From Rudaea sp. 3F27F6 (GTDB lineage Bacteria; Pseudomonadota; Gammaproteobacteria; Xanthomonadales; Rhodanobacteraceae): 64,000 nucleotides of DNA. The stretch lies in the NCBI RefSeq assembly GCF_005503555.1, contig NZ_SCNG01000004.1, forward strand, positions 372,001-436,000, in the 5' to 3' direction. Position numbers and translations under genes: made by a program. The notes beneath the pieces were generated by a model. That model had not been told where the DNA came from. It made no database searches and worked only from the letters and a program-made list of their open reading frames with translations. Shown piece by piece: positions 27,858 to 37,940 of the stretch. The stretch's first letter is position 1. Each line of letters opens with the position of its first letter.

Positions 27858-29909
27858 ATGTTGCAACAATACGGTTACTGGATCGCGCCCATCTGCGCCC
27901 TGCTTGCGATTGTTTACGGCGTCTGGTCGCGAAGTTGGATTCTCGCCAAGCCCGCCGGCAACGAACGCATGCAGCAGATCGCGGCGGCGATCCAGGAAGG
28001 CGCGCGCGCCTACTTGAACCGCCAGTACACGACGATCGGCATCGTCGGCGCGGTGTTATTCCTGGTCATCGGATTCGCCTTGAACTGGCCGACCGCGATC
28101 GGCTTCGCCATCGGCGCCATTCTCTCGGGCGCCACCGGCTTCATCGGCATGAACGTCTCGGTCGCGGCCAACGTGCGCACGGCCGAAGCCGCGCGCTCGG
28201 GCCTCGCCGCCGCCCTCGACGTCGCCTTCCGCGGCGGCGCGATCACCGGCATGCTCGTCGTCGGCCTCGGCCTGCTCGGCGTCGCCGGCTATTACATGGC
28301 CCTGCTGCATTTCGGCTTCGATACGACACACGCGCTGCACGCATTGGTCGGCCTCGCGTTCGGCTCGTCGCTGATCTCGATCTTCGCCCGCCTCGGCGGC
28401 GGCATCTTCACCAAGGGCGCCGACGTCGGCGCCGATCTGGTCGGCAAGGTCGAAGCCGGCATCCCCGAGGACGATCCGCGCAACCCGGCCGTGATCGCGG
28501 ACAACGTCGGCGACAACGTCGGCGACTGCGCCGGTATGGCCGCCGACCTGTTCGAGACCTACGCGGTCACCCTGGTCGCGACGATGCTGCTCGGCGGCGT
28601 GCTCGCAACCGACCTCGGCGCGAACGGCGTGCTGTATCCGCTCGTGCTCGGCGGCGTATCGATCATCGCTTCGATCATCGGCACGTTCTTCGTCAAGACC
28701 AAGCCCGGCGCGAAGATCATGAACGCGCTGTACAAAGGCGTGGCGGTATCGGCGATCATCGCTGCGATCGCGTTCTACTTCATCACCACGCAGTTGATGG
28801 GCGGCGCGAAGATCGGTGCGATGAACCTCTATTTCTGCGCGCTGATCGGCCTTGTGCTGACCGCGGCGATGGTCGTCATCACCGAGTACTACACCGCGAC
28901 CGAGTACGCTCCGGTGCGTCACGTCGCACAGGCCTCGACGACGGGACATGCGACCAACATCATCGCCGGCATCGGCATCTCGATGAAGTCGACCGCCTAC
29001 CCCGTGCTCGCGGTGTGCGCGTCGATCTGGGGCGCGTATTCACTCGGCGGCCTCTACGGTATCGCCATCGCCGCCACGGCAATGTTGTCGATGACCGGCA
29101 TGATCGTCGCCCTCGACGCCTACGGCCCAATCACCGACAACGCCGGCGGCATCGCCGAAATGAGCGAGCTGCCGAAGGAAGTGCGCGCCGTGACCGACCC
29201 GCTCGACGCGGTCGGCAACACGACCAAGGCGGTGACCAAGGGCTACGCGATCGGCTCGGCCGGCCTTGCCGCGCTCGTGCTGTTCGCCGACTACACGCAC
29301 AATCTCAATAGCCAGCCCGGCCTCGCCGGCATCACGTTCGATCTGTCGAATCACTACGTCATCATCGGCCTGTTGATCGGCGGCCTTATTCCGTACCTGT
29401 TCGCGTCGATGGCGATGGAAGCGGTCGGCCGCTCGGCCGGCTCGGTCGTCGAAGAGGTCCGCCGCCAGTTCCGCGAGATCAAGGGCATCATGGAAGGCAC
29501 GACCAAGCCCGACTACTCGCGCGCAGTCGACATGCTGACGCGCTCGGCGATCAAGGAAATGATGGTTCCTTCGATCCTGCCCGTGCTCGTGCCGGTGATC
29601 ATCGTGTTCGGCTTCAAATGGCTCGCCGGCCCGGTCGCCGCGGCGCAAACGCTCGGCGGCCTGCTGATCGGCACCATCGTCACCGGCCTGTTCGTCGCGA
29701 TCTCGATGACCACGGGCGGCGGCGCCTGGGACAATGCGAAGAAGTACATCGAGGACGGCAACTTCGGCGGCAAGGGCTCGGACGCGCACAAGGCCGCGGT
29801 CACCGGCGACACGGTCGGCGATCCGTACAAGGACACCGCGGGCCCCGCGGTCAATCCGCTGATCAAGATCATCAATATCGTCGCGCTGCTGCTGATTCCT
29901 TTGTTGTAG
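27858..29909 (+). CDS. hppA: K+-insensitive H+-translocating pyrophosphatase
   Basis: 683 residues, a polytopic inner-membrane protein with about 16 hydrophobic segments. The substrate motifs [30 protein letters not shown] and the C-terminal [15 protein letters not shown] are intact. Lys457 and Thr460 in [10 protein letters not shown] are the residues that distinguish K+-independent enzymes from the K+-dependent type (Ala and Gly). It couples hydrolysis of pyrophosphate to proton export. AGGGAGAAAGG directly precedes the ATG. It starts a plus-strand run with a small membrane protein gene. Confidence 0.97.
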   Translation: MLQQYGYWIAPICALLAIVYGVWSRSWILAKPAGNERMQQIAAAIQEGARAYLNRQYTTIGIVGAVLFLVIGFALNWPTAIGFAIGAILSGATGFIGMNVSVAANVRTAEAARSGLAAALDVAFRGGAITGMLVVGLGLLGVAGYYMALLHFGFDTTHALHALVGLAFGSSLISIFARLGGGIFTKGADVGADLVGKVEAGIPEDDPRNPAVIADNVGDNVGDCAGMAADLFETYAVTLVATMLLGGVLATDLGANGVLYPLVLGGVSIIASIIGTFFVKTKPGAKIMNALYKGVAVSAIIAAIAFYFITTQLMGGAKIGAMNLYFCALIGLVLTAAMVVITEYYTATEYAPVRHVAQASTTGHATNIIAGIGISMKSTAYPVLAVCASIWGAYSLGGLYGIAIAATAMLSMTGMIVALDAYGPITDNAGGIAEMSELPKEVRAVTDPLDAVGNTTKAVTKGYAIGSAGLAALVLFADYTHNLNSQPGLAGITFDLSNHYVIIGLLIGGLIPYLFASMAMEAVGRSAGSVVEEVRRQFREIKGIMEGTTKPDYSRAVDMLTRSAIKEMMVPSILPVLVPVIIVFGFKWLAGPVAAAQTLGGLLIGTIVTGLFVAISMTTGGGAWDNAKKYIEDGNFGGKGSDAHKAAVTGDTVGDPYKDTAGPAVNPLIKIINIVALLLIPLL

Positions 29910-29921
29910 TACAAGCACCGC

Positions 29922-29951
29922 CCTTTCCCGCGGCTCTTGCCGCGGGAAAGG
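29922..29951 (+). other. Perfect 13-bp hairpin after hppA
   Basis: CCTTTCCCGCGGC-TCTT-GCCGCGGGAAAGG begins 13 bases after the hppA stop. There is no T-tract, so it probably stabilises the hppA mRNA end or partly attenuates read-through into the small downstream gene. Confidence 0.6.
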
Positions 29952-29971
29952 TTGGCGAACGGGAGGTCGTC

Positions 29972-30244
29972 ATGCGCGTTTTCTTGCCTTACGCAAAACT
30001 GGTCAGCGAGCATCTGGGTATGTTGCTGCTCGTCGCCCGCATATTGACCGTGATCGGCTGGCTGACGGTGCTATTTGCTGTCTGGTTCATTGCTGTCTCT
30101 TTGTCCTCCCCCACCTGGCAATTCGGCGCGCTGAGCGCGACCATCGTCTTCGTCTACGCCTTCGGATTTCTGGTCGTAGGCGGAGTCCTCGCCGCCCTCG
30201 TCGCCATCGAGGAAAATCTACGCCGCAGAACCCGCGGATTTTGA
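29972..30244 (+). CDS. Small inner-membrane protein of unknown function
   Basis: 90 residues, ATG 29972 with GGGAGG six bases before it. Two strongly hydrophobic segments (about residues 15-45 and 53-78) and a basic C-terminus (EENLRRRTRGF) indicate a two-helix membrane protein with a cytoplasmic tail. No family is recognised. It sits 62 bases after hppA behind a hairpin and before an S9 peptidase, so a role linked to the pyrophosphatase is possible but only inferred from position. Confidence 0.7.
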   Translation: MRVFLPYAKLVSEHLGMLLLVARILTVIGWLTVLFAVWFIAVSLSSPTWQFGALSATIVFVYAFGFLVVGGVLAALVAIEENLRRRTRGF

Positions 30245-30301
30245 AGCGGCCGGCGCACCGGCCAAATCCGAAACCCCATTTCCACACCCAACGGACCTGC
30301 C

Positions 30302-32443
30302 ATGAACATTCGCTATTCCGTTCCCGTTGCCCTCGCACTGCTCGCTTCCTGCACTCACGTCGAACAAAAACCCGCTGCCGTGACCCAGAACAAAACCGCC
30401 GCCACTGCCACCGCCGAAGACCCTTATCTCTGGCTCGAAGACACCGATAGCGCGAAGGCGCTCGACTGGGTCAAGGCGCGCAATGCCGAGTCGGTCAAGG
30501 CCTACGGCTCCTCGCCCGAGTTCGAGAAGACACGCGACGCGATCCTCGAAGTGATGGATTCGGACGCGCGCATTCCCTACGTCGCCAAGATGGGCGAGCA
30601 CTACTACAACTTCTGGAAGGACAAGGCGAATCCACGCGGCATCTGGCGGCGCACGACGTTCGCCGAATACCGCAAGGATCATCCGACATGGGAGACGCTG
30701 ATCGACGTGGATGCGCTCGGCAAGGCCGAGGGCGTCAACTGGGTGTTCGAGCAATGGGATTGCCTGAAACCGGAATACCGGCATTGCCTCATCTCCCTGT
30801 CGCGCGGCGGCGCAGACGCGACCGTCGTGCGCGAGTACGACCTCAAAACCAAGTCGTGGGTCAAAGACGGCTTCAGCCTGCCCGAAGCGAAAACGCAGGT
30901 CACCTGGATCGACAAGGATCGCCTCTACGTCGCCACCGATTTCGGCCCCGGCTCGATGACCAAGTCGAGCTATCCGCGCATCGTCAAAGAATGGAAGCGC
31001 GGCACGCCGCTGGCCGACGCGAAGACCGTGTACGAAGGCAAGGAAGACGACCTCTCGATCAGCGCCTATCGCGACCATACGCCCGGCTTCGAGCACGATT
31101 TCGTCACCCGCGCGATCGATTTCTGGAGCAGCGAGAATTTCCTGCGCGGCAAGGACGGCAAGCTGACCAAGATCGACATCCCGCTCGACGCGGCACGCTT
31201 CGAAACGCAACGCGAATGGATGACGGTGCAGCTGCGCAGCGCGTGGACGGTCGGCGCCAACACCTATCCGTCCGGTTCGCTGATCGCGATCAAGTTCAAC
31301 GACTTCCTCGCCGGCAAGCGCGACTTCGCCGTGTTGTTCGCGCCGACCGAGTCGACCTCGCTCGCCGGCTATTCGTGGACGCGCCATCACTTGATCCTCG
31401 AGACGATGAAGGACGTCGTCAGCCAACTCGAAGTGCTCACACCGCCCGCCAAGGCCGGCGCTGAATGGAAGCGCGCACCGCTCGGCGGCGCGCCGGCACT
31501 GTCGACGATCTCGGCGCACGTCATCGATGCCGATGCGAGCGACGCCTACTTCCTCACCGTCACCGGCTTCCTCGAGCCGACCACGCTGTACTACGGCACG
31601 CTCGGTCAGGGCGAGGCGAAACCGCTCAAGCACAGCCCGAGCTTCTTCGACGCATCGAAGTATCGCGTGCAGCAGAACTTCGCCACGTCCAAGGACGGCA
31701 CGCGCGTGCCCTACTTCGTCATCGGGCCGAAAGAGATGAAGCTCGACGGCAGCAACCCGACCCTGCTGTACGGTTACGGCGGTTTCGAAATTTCGCTGCA
31801 GCCGTCCTACTCCGGCGGTATCGGCCGTGCATGGCTCTCACGCGGCGGCGTCTATGTGCTCGCGAACATTCGCGGCGGCGGCGAATACGGTCCACGCTGG
31901 CATCAGGCCGCGCTCAAGGGCAACCGCCTGCGCGCTTACGAGGACTTCGCCGCGGTTGCCGAAGACCTGTTCGCGAAAAAGATCACCTCGCAGCCGCATC
32001 TCGGCGCGATGGGCGGCAGCAACGGCGGCCTGCTCATGGGCAATATGCTCACGCTGTATCCGCAGCTCTGGAGCGCGATCGTCTGCCAGGTGCCCCTGCT
32101 CGACATGAAGCGCTACACACATCTGTCCGCGGGCGCATCGTGGATCGCCGAATACGGCGACCCCGACAAGCCGGAGGAATGGGCTTTCATTAAGACGTTC
32201 TCGCCGTACCAGAATGTGGCGAAAGGCAAGAAGTACCCGCCGACGCTGTTCACCACCTCGACGCGCGACGACCGCGTCGGCCCGCACCAGGCGCGCAAGA
32301 TGGCCGCGCGCATGCTCGAGTACGGCGACGACGTGTCGCTCTACGAAAACATCGAAGGCGGCCACGGCGCCGCGGCCGACAACAAGCAGGCCGCGTTCAT
32401 GTCGGCGCTCGGCTACGAGTACCTCTGGAATCACGTGAAGTAG
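30302..32443 (+). CDS. Prolyl oligopeptidase family (S9A) lipoprotein peptidase
   Basis: 713 residues. The N-terminus is a lipoprotein signal with lipobox LASC (Cys17), so the enzyme is probably anchored in the periplasm. DPYLWLEDTDSAKALDWV opens the seven-bladed propeller, and the catalytic alpha/beta hydrolase domain covers about residues 470-713. The triad is Ser573 in GGSNGG, an Asp in TRDDRVGP (656-657) and His688 in GGHGAA. The family cleaves short peptides, usually after proline. It ends at a bidirectional terminator shared with glyS. Confidence 0.93.
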   Translation: MNIRYSVPVALALLASCTHVEQKPAAVTQNKTAATATAEDPYLWLEDTDSAKALDWVKARNAESVKAYGSSPEFEKTRDAILEVMDSDARIPYVAKMGEHYYNFWKDKANPRGIWRRTTFAEYRKDHPTWETLIDVDALGKAEGVNWVFEQWDCLKPEYRHCLISLSRGGADATVVREYDLKTKSWVKDGFSLPEAKTQVTWIDKDRLYVATDFGPGSMTKSSYPRIVKEWKRGTPLADAKTVYEGKEDDLSISAYRDHTPGFEHDFVTRAIDFWSSENFLRGKDGKLTKIDIPLDAARFETQREWMTVQLRSAWTVGANTYPSGSLIAIKFNDFLAGKRDFAVLFAPTESTSLAGYSWTRHHLILETMKDVVSQLEVLTPPAKAGAEWKRAPLGGAPALSTISAHVIDADASDAYFLTVTGFLEPTTLYYGTLGQGEAKPLKHSPSFFDASKYRVQQNFATSKDGTRVPYFVIGPKEMKLDGSNPTLLYGYGGFEISLQPSYSGGIGRAWLSRGGVYVLANIRGGGEYGPRWHQAALKGNRLRAYEDFAAVAEDLFAKKITSQPHLGAMGGSNGGLLMGNMLTLYPQLWSAIVCQVPLLDMKRYTHLSAGASWIAEYGDPDKPEEWAFIKTFSPYQNVAKGKKYPPTLFTTSTRDDRVGPHQARKMAARMLEYGDDVSLYENIEGGHGAAADNKQAAFMSALGYEYLWNHVK

Positions 32444-32461
32444 GCGACTCGTTCACGCCCG

Positions 32462-32491
32462 AAAAAAAGCCCGCATCGCGCGGGCTTTTTT
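32462..32491. terminator. Bidirectional Rho-independent terminator
   Basis: AAAAAAAGCCCGC-ATCGC-GCGGGCTTTTTTT: a 7-bp GC stem extended by A/T pairs, with T-tracts in both directions. It separates the S9 peptidase gene from convergent glyS. Confidence 0.92.
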
Positions 32492-32502
32492 TGTTTCGCC
32501 GA

Positions 32503-34650
32503 TCAGCTTCCGGGCAACAGCGAAATGTCCGCCACGTCGAGGAACATGCCGCGCAGCCGGTTGAGCAAGGCCAGGCGATTGGCGCGCTTGGCCGCATCGT
32601 CGACCATCACCATGACCGCGTCGAAGAACTTGTCGACCGGCTCGCGCAGGCCGGCGAGCTGCTGCAAGGTTTCGACATAGCGGCCTTGCGCGGCGAGCGG
32701 CGCGATCGCCGCGGCCGTCGCGTCGACGGCACGGTGCAGATCGGTTTCGGCACCAGCATCCAGCAAGGCGGGATCGACCTTGTTGCCGGGCTCGCCGCCG
32801 GCCTGGCGCAGGATATTGCCGATGCGCTTGTTCGCCGCAGCGAGCGCCTGCGCCTGCGGCAGCTTGGCGAATTCGACCACGGCGCGCAGGCGGCGGTCGA
32901 AGTCGGTCAGGTCGGCCGGCGCGAGCGCGCGCACGGCCTCGAAGGCTTCGGCGGAAACGCCCTGGTCGGCGTAGTAGCTGCGCAGGCGGTCGAGTACGAA
33001 TTCGTAAAGTTCGCCGAGCAGGCTTTCGCGGCGCGCGCCCGCGTCGAGCGCCGGCTGCTTGCCGTCCTTGCCCTTCGGCAAGCCCGCGGCGAGCGCGGAC
33101 TCGGGCAGCAGTTGCAACGCTTCGATCAACAGCGCCTTGAGATCGAGCTGCAAGCCGCCTTCGATCAAGGTGCGCGCAAGTCCGAGCGCGGCACGGCGCA
33201 GAGCGAACGGATCCTTGTTGCCGCTCGGCTTGAGGCCGACGGCGAAGATGCCGGCGAGCGTGTCGATACGTTCGGCGACGGCGAGCACCTGGCCGACCTT
33301 GCCCTGCGCGATCGTGTCGCCGGCAAAGCGCGGCGCGTAAAACTCGTCGAGCGCCTGCGCGACCTCGGCATTCTCGCCGTTCGCCGTCGCGTAGTAACGG
33401 CCCATCACGCCCTGCAGTTCGGGGAACTCGCCGACCATGCGCGTCAACAGATCGCATTTCGACAATGCGGCCGCGCGCGTGGCGAGGCCCGCATCGACGT
33501 CGAGTCGATTGGCGATCACACGCGCCAATTCGGCGACGCGCACGCTCTTGTCCCAGACGCTGCCGAGACTCTGCTGATACGTGACTGACTTCAACCCGTC
33601 CTGCTGCGCGGCCAGCGGCGCCTTCAGGTCTTCGTCCCAGAAGAATTTCGCGTCGGCGAAGCGCGGGCGGATGACGCGCTCGTAGCCCTTGCTGATCTCG
33701 GCCGGGTCTTTCGATTCGATATTGGCGATGCCGATGAAATGTTCGGTCAGCTTGCCGTTCGCGTCGAACACCGGCACGAACTTCTGGTTCGTCTCCATCG
33801 TCATCACCAGCGCTTCCTGCGGCACGGCGAGGAAGTCGCGCTCGAACGTGCAGGCAATCGCAACCGGCCATTCGGTCAGGTTGGCGATCTCGTTGCAGAG
33901 CGCATCGGAGAGACGCGGCACACCGCCGGTCTGCTGCGCGGCGCGCGCGACTTCTTCGCGCACCTTCGCGCGCCGCTCGGCCGGATCGGCCAGCACCTGC
34001 GCCGCGCGCAAGGCATCGAGCCAGGGATCGGCATCGGCGACATGCACCGGCTGCGGATGATGAAAGCGATGGCCGCGCGACTGGCGCCCGGACTGCAAAC
34101 CGAGAATCTCGCCGTCGACGATGTCGCTGCCGTAGAGCATGACCAGCCAATGCGCCGGGCGCACGAAGGCGTAGTCGTGATCGGCCCAGCGCATCGGCTT
34201 CGGGATCGGCAGCGCTTTGAGCGCCTCGACGACGATCTCGGCAACGAGCGCGACGGTCGGCCGGCCTGGCTTCTCGCTGCGCGCGACGAAACGCTCGCCT
34301 TTGGCGTCGGTGATACGCTGCAGCTGCTCCACCGCAATGCCGTTTTTCGCGGCAAAACCGGTCAGCGCAGGCGTCGGCGCACCGCTCGCGTCGAGGCCGA
34401 TGTTCAGATACGGCCCCAGCACTTCGGACTTCTGCGACGGCTGTTCGGCAGCCACTTCGGGGACCAACACGGCGAGGCGGCGCGGAGAGCAGTACGTCTT
34501 CGTGCCGGCCAGATCGGCATCGATTCCGCGTTTCTTCAGGCCTTCGCCGATGCCGTTCGCGAACGCGGCGGCGAGTTCATCGAGCGCCTTCGGCGGCAGT
34601 TCTTCGGTGCCCAGTTCGATCAGCAGGGACTTCTTCGTCGCCGTGGACAT
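32503..34650 (-). CDS. glyS: Glycine-tRNA ligase beta subunit
   Basis: 715 residues, within the usual range of the bacterial beta subunit. It opens with LLIELGTEELPPKALDELA, contains TMETNQKFVPVFD and GRYYATANGE, and ends with the anticodon-binding helical domain (VDKFFDAVMVMVDD...LFLDVADISLLPG-type ending). It pairs with GlyQ as an alpha2beta2 enzyme charging tRNA-Gly. Its ATG overlaps the glyQ stop by one base (TGATG), indicating coupled translation and balanced subunits. Confidence 0.97.
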   Translation of the reverse strand: MSTATKKSLLIELGTEELPPKALDELAAAFANGIGEGLKKRGIDADLAGTKTYCSPRRLAVLVPEVAAEQPSQKSEVLGPYLNIGLDASGAPTPALTGFAAKNGIAVEQLQRITDAKGERFVARSEKPGRPTVALVAEIVVEALKALPIPKPMRWADHDYAFVRPAHWLVMLYGSDIVDGEILGLQSGRQSRGHRFHHPQPVHVADADPWLDALRAAQVLADPAERRAKVREEVARAAQQTGGVPRLSDALCNEIANLTEWPVAIACTFERDFLAVPQEALVMTMETNQKFVPVFDANGKLTEHFIGIANIESKDPAEISKGYERVIRPRFADAKFFWDEDLKAPLAAQQDGLKSVTYQQSLGSVWDKSVRVAELARVIANRLDVDAGLATRAAALSKCDLLTRMVGEFPELQGVMGRYYATANGENAEVAQALDEFYAPRFAGDTIAQGKVGQVLAVAERIDTLAGIFAVGLKPSGNKDPFALRRAALGLARTLIEGGLQLDLKALLIEALQLLPESALAAGLPKGKDGKQPALDAGARRESLLGELYEFVLDRLRSYYADQGVSAEAFEAVRALAPADLTDFDRRLRAVVEFAKLPQAQALAAANKRIGNILRQAGGEPGNKVDPALLDAGAETDLHRAVDATAAAIAPLAAQGRYVETLQQLAGLREPVDKFFDAVMVMVDDAAKRANRLALLNRLRGMFLDVADISLLPGS

Positions 34651-35570
34651 CAGGCGGCTTCCTTCTTGTTCTTGATTGCCGAATTTTTCAAACCCGGAAA
34701 TCCGAGTTTCTCGCGCTGCGCGTAATAGGCCTCGGCCACCGCCTTGGCCAGATTGCGTACGCGCAGGATGTAGCGCTGGCGTTCGGTCACGCTGATCGCG
34801 CGGCGTGCGTCGAGCAAGTTGAACGTGTGGCTGGCCTTCATCACCTGCTCATAAGCCGGCAGCGGCAGTCCCGCTTCGACGAGCTTCTTCGCTTCGCCCT
34901 CGCAGGTGTCGAACCAGGCGAACAGCTTCTCGACGTTCGCGTGCTCGAAGTTGTAGGTGCTCTGTTCGATTTCGTTCTGCAGGAACACGTCGCCGTAGGT
35001 GACGACGCCGTGCGGCGCCTGCGTCCAGACCAGGTTGTAGACGTTGTCGACGTTCTGCAGATACATCGCGAGGCGTTCGAGACCATACGTGATCTCGCCG
35101 GTAACCGGCTTGCATTCGAGGCCACCGGCCTGCTGGAAGTAGGTGAACTGGGTCACTTCCATGCCGTTGAGCCAGACTTCCCAGCCGAGGCCCCAGGCGC
35201 CGAGCGTCGGCGATTCCCAGTTGTCCTCAACGAAGCGCAGGTCGTGCACGAGCGGATCGACGCCGAGTTCCTTGAGCGAGCCGATGTACAAATCGAGGAT
35301 ATTGTCCGGATTCGGCTTCATCACCACCTGATACTGATAGTAATGCTGCAGGCGGTTCGGGTTCTGGCCGTAGCGGCCGTCGGTCGGGCGGCGCGAGGGC
35401 TGCACATAGGCCGCGGCCCACGGCTCGGGACCGAGCGAGCGCAGAAAGGTCGCCGGATGGAAGGTGCCGGCGCCGACTTCGGTGTCGAGCGGCTGCAGCA
35501 ACACACAACCTTGCTGCGCCCAATAGCGGTTCAAGGTCTGGATCATGTCTTGAAAGGTCGGGCCGGGCAT
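34650..35570 (-). CDS. glyQ: Glycine-tRNA ligase alpha subunit
   Basis: 306 residues from ATG 35570 ([20 protein letters not shown]). The frame stays open far upstream, antisense to the ATPase gene, but the family N-terminus starts here. Class II synthetase motifs are visible: [19 protein letters not shown], the Arg-containing [14 protein letters not shown], and [10 protein letters not shown] (motif 3). The extra lysine-rich C-terminus ([10 protein letters not shown]) is not conserved. It forms a two-gene unit with glyS. Confidence 0.97.
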   Translation of the reverse strand: MPGPTFQDMIQTLNRYWAQQGCVLLQPLDTEVGAGTFHPATFLRSLGPEPWAAAYVQPSRRPTDGRYGQNPNRLQHYYQYQVVMKPNPDNILDLYIGSLKELGVDPLVHDLRFVEDNWESPTLGAWGLGWEVWLNGMEVTQFTYFQQAGGLECKPVTGEITYGLERLAMYLQNVDNVYNLVWTQAPHGVVTYGDVFLQNEIEQSTYNFEHANVEKLFAWFDTCEGEAKKLVEAGLPLPAYEQVMKASHTFNLLDARRAISVTERQRYILRVRNLAKAVAEAYYAQREKLGFPGLKNSAIKNKKEAA

Positions 35571-35593
35571 GCGAATCAGGTCCTGGAGCACGG

Positions 35594-35621
35594 TTGCGGG
35601 CGGAAAGCGCGCTAGTATATC
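35594..35621. promoter_or_regulatory. Divergent promoter region between glyQ and the ATPase gene
   Basis: On the plus strand TTGCGG (35594-35599) and TATATC (35616-35621) are 16 bases apart, suitable for the ATPase gene. On the minus strand the overlapping TATACT (35614-35619) is a good -10 for glyQ, though its -35 is poor. The overlapping boxes mean the two directions may compete. Confidence 0.35.
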
Positions 35622-35669
35622 GGCTGAAACGCGACTACGCCGCGGCAGCAAGGGTGAATCGGGAGTCCC

Positions 35670-37490
35670 ATGGCCATCGCTCCACAACGCAATGCGCCGG
35701 CCGCCGCGCCGACGGCCAAGGCCGACCCCGAGCTTTCGCTGCATCGCAAGCTCGACCTCGAAGCCGTGCTCGGCGTGCTCGTGCGCGACGGCATCCTCGC
35801 CGACGAGGACGTGCTCAAAGTCCGCGCCGACGCGCGCACCGCGCGCAACAAGATCGAACTGCATCCGCTCGCCCTGATCGCCAACCTCAAGCTGGTCAAT
35901 GCGCGCGACAAGAAGCCGCTCAGTCTCGAAGTGCTGACCCAGTGGCTCGCCGACAAGGCCGCGCTGCCGTATCTCAAGATCGACCCGATGAAGGTCGACG
36001 TCGCCGCCGTGACCCAGGTGATCTCGCACGCTTACGCGCAGCGCTACCGCATTCTGCCGGTCGAGGTGTCGAGCCAGCAGGTGACGATCGCGAGCTGCGA
36101 GCCGTTCGATACGCGCTGGCTCGCCGACATCGGCCATGTGCTGCGCCGCGAAGTGCATCGCGTCGTCGTCAATCCGGTCGACCTGCAGCGCTATCTGGTC
36201 GAGTTCTACGGCGTGCAGCGTTCGATCCAGCGCGCACGCGACGCGAAGACCGACACGAATGCGATTCTCAACTTCGAGCAGTTGCTCGAACTCGGCAAGT
36301 CGGGCGACGTCGGCGCCGACGATCGCCACGTCGTCCATATCGTCGACTGGCTGCTGCAGTACGCATTCGAGCAGCGCGCGTCCGACATCCATCTCGAACC
36401 GCGCCGCGAGATGAGCCCGATCCGCTTCCGCATCGACGGCGTGATGCACAAAGTGTTCGAGCTGCCGACGCCGGTGATGACTGCGGTCACCGCGCGCGTG
36501 AAAATTCTCGGCCGCATGGACCTCGCCGAGAAGCGCCGTCCGCAGGACGGCCGCATCAAGACGCGCTCGGCCGGCGGCCGCGAAGTCGAACTGCGCCTGT
36601 CGACCATGCCGACCGCGTTCGGCGAGAAAGTCGTGATGCGCGTGTTCGACCCTGACATCGTGGTCAAGGAATTCCGCCAGCTCGGCTTCTCGATGGACGA
36701 AGAGCTGATCTGGCGCAGTCTGGTCGAACGACCGCACGGCATCGTGCTCGTCACCGGCCCGACCGGCTCGGGCAAGACGACGACCTTGTATTCGACGCTC
36801 AAGCACTTGGCGACGCCCGACATCAATGTCTGCACGGTCGAAGACCCGATCGAAATGGTCTCGCCGGAATTCAACCAGATGCAGGTGCAGGCTTCGATCG
36901 ATCTCGATTTCGCCACGGGCGTGCGTACGCTGATGCGCCAGGACCCCGACATCATCATGGTCGGCGAAATCCGCGATCTCGAAACCGCGCAGATGGCGAT
37001 CCAGGCTTCGCTGACCGGCCATCTCGTGCTTTCGACCCTGCACACCAACGACGCGCCGAGCGCGCTGCCGCGCCTGCTCGATCTCGGCGCGCCGCACTAT
37101 CTGATCCAATCGACCCTGACCGGCGTCGTCGCGCAGCGCCTCGTGCGCACGCTGTGTCCGCACTGCAAGACCGAGACGAAGCTCGACCTGCGCGCCTGGG
37201 ACGCGCTCGTGCATCGCTGGAACATCCCGCCGCCGGCGCGCGTGTACGGCCCGACCGGCTGCCTCGAATGCCGCAACACCGGCTTCCTCGGACGCACCGG
37301 CATCTACGAAATGATGCGCATCTCCGCGCCGATCCGGCGCATGATCCAGCCCGAGATCGATCTTGGCCGGCTCAACGAAGCGGCTTTGGCCGAAGGCATG
37401 CGGCCGTTGCGCGTGTCCGCCGCGGCCCAGGTCGCGCGCGGCGTGACCACGATATCCGAGGTGATCGGCGTGCTGCCGCCGGTGGAGTGA
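35670..37490 (+). CDS. GspE/PilB-type secretion or pilus ATPase (orphan)
   Basis: 606 residues. The N-terminal half holds a GspE-N/MshEN-like domain ([26 protein letters not shown]), then the hexameric ATPase core: [20 protein letters not shown], Walker [10 protein letters not shown] (Lys369), Asp box and Walker B around [12 protein letters not shown], His box [11 protein letters not shown], and a zinc-binding pair of CxxC motifs (CPHC and CLEC). Such ATPases power type II secretion or type IV pilus extension. No pseudopilin, platform or secretin gene is nearby, so its partner system is unknown. It ends at its own terminator. Confidence 0.9.
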   Translation: MAIAPQRNAPAAAPTAKADPELSLHRKLDLEAVLGVLVRDGILADEDVLKVRADARTARNKIELHPLALIANLKLVNARDKKPLSLEVLTQWLADKAALPYLKIDPMKVDVAAVTQVISHAYAQRYRILPVEVSSQQVTIASCEPFDTRWLADIGHVLRREVHRVVVNPVDLQRYLVEFYGVQRSIQRARDAKTDTNAILNFEQLLELGKSGDVGADDRHVVHIVDWLLQYAFEQRASDIHLEPRREMSPIRFRIDGVMHKVFELPTPVMTAVTARVKILGRMDLAEKRRPQDGRIKTRSAGGREVELRLSTMPTAFGEKVVMRVFDPDIVVKEFRQLGFSMDEELIWRSLVERPHGIVLVTGPTGSGKTTTLYSTLKHLATPDINVCTVEDPIEMVSPEFNQMQVQASIDLDFATGVRTLMRQDPDIIMVGEIRDLETAQMAIQASLTGHLVLSTLHTNDAPSALPRLLDLGAPHYLIQSTLTGVVAQRLVRTLCPHCKTETKLDLRAWDALVHRWNIPPPARVYGPTGCLECRNTGFLGRTGIYEMMRISAPIRRMIQPEIDLGRLNEAALAEGMRPLRVSAAAQVARGVTTISEVIGVLPPVE

Positions 37491-37505
37491 CGGCCGCCGC
37501 AGCAT

Positions 37506-37513
37506 TGTATACA
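37506..37513. repeat. TGTATACA palindrome (copy 1)
   Basis: CATTGTATACA, 12 bases after the ATPase stop codon. The same 11 bases recur at 37843-37853 in front of the small ribbon-helix-helix-like gene, suggesting two binding sites for one regulator flanking that gene. Confidence 0.45.
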
Positions 37514-37542
37514 TTGCGGCGTTTTGCCATCGCGCAGAAACG

Positions 37543-37569
37543 AAAAAGCGGCCGGTGGCCGCTTTTTTT
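37543..37569 (+). terminator. Rho-independent terminator of the ATPase gene
   Basis: AAAAAGCGGCC-GGT-GGCCGCTTTTTTT; a 7-bp GC stem with A- and T-tracts. It may also terminate the small minus-strand gene ending at 37620. Confidence 0.88.
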
Positions 37570-37619
37570 CTCCTGCCGCAGCGGTCGTGCTGCGGTTCGC
37601 AACAATTCGGTGGTCTTGC

Positions 37620-37793
37620 TTACTTCTTGGTCTTGCGTGCCGTCGCGGCCTTGGCGAGGAAGTTGTTGATCGCCTCGTTGGTCACGTCGTACAGGGGTCG
37701 GCCCGCGTTCGCCGCAGCGGCCTTGAGCGCATCGCGCACCTTCTTGGAAACGCGCAACGAAGCGTCGCGGGTCTCTTCTTCGTTCTTTGCCAT
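37620..37793 (-). CDS. Small ribbon-helix-helix-like protein
   Basis: 57 residues from ATG 37793 (MAKNEEETRDASLRVSKKVRD). After a short acidic stretch, ASLRVSKKVRDALKAAAANA and YDVTNEAINNFLAK fit a beta strand plus two helices, as in MetJ/Arc/CopG repressors, with a basic C-terminal tail (ATARKTKK). It is therefore a candidate DNA-binding regulator; no toxin gene adjoins, so it is not evidently an antitoxin. The palindrome TGTATACA overlaps its likely -10, consistent with autoregulation. The ribosome-binding site is weak (CCCCCT precedes the ATG). Confidence 0.65.
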   Translation of the reverse strand: MAKNEEETRDASLRVSKKVRDALKAAAANAGRPLYDVTNEAINNFLAKAATARKTKK

Positions 37794-37845
37794 AGGGGGT
37801 ACTCCGAATAGGGGTATAGAGCAGCTAAGGAGATTGCGTAAACAT

Positions 37846-37872
37846 TGTATACAGGGGTTGGTGAAATGCAAC
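37846..37872 (-). promoter_or_regulatory. Promoter and palindrome (copy 2) of the ribbon-helix-helix-like gene
   Basis: On the minus strand TTGCAT and TACAAT are about 16 bases apart, and the -10 is embedded in the 8-bp palindrome TGTATACA (37846-37853). A second candidate (TTTACG with TATACC) lies nearer the gene. The palindrome is the most likely operator. Confidence 0.4.
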
Positions 37873-37908
37873 GTGCGAACGCAGCACTGTGTACTTTGTA
37901 ACAATGAT

Positions 37909-37931
37909 AAAAAGTCCGCCCGGACGGGCGG
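37909..37931 (-). terminator. Rho-independent terminator of tatABC
   Basis: On the minus strand CCGCCC-GTCC-GGGCGG followed by ACTTTTTATC, starting 10 bases after the tatC stop codon. Confidence 0.85.
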
Positions 37932-37940
37932 CCTGTCCGT

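Noticed and set aside
34650-37514. 954-residue frame with glyQ at its C-terminus
   Set aside because: The upstream two thirds is antisense to the GspE/PilB-type ATPase gene; the GlyQ N-terminus begins at 35570.
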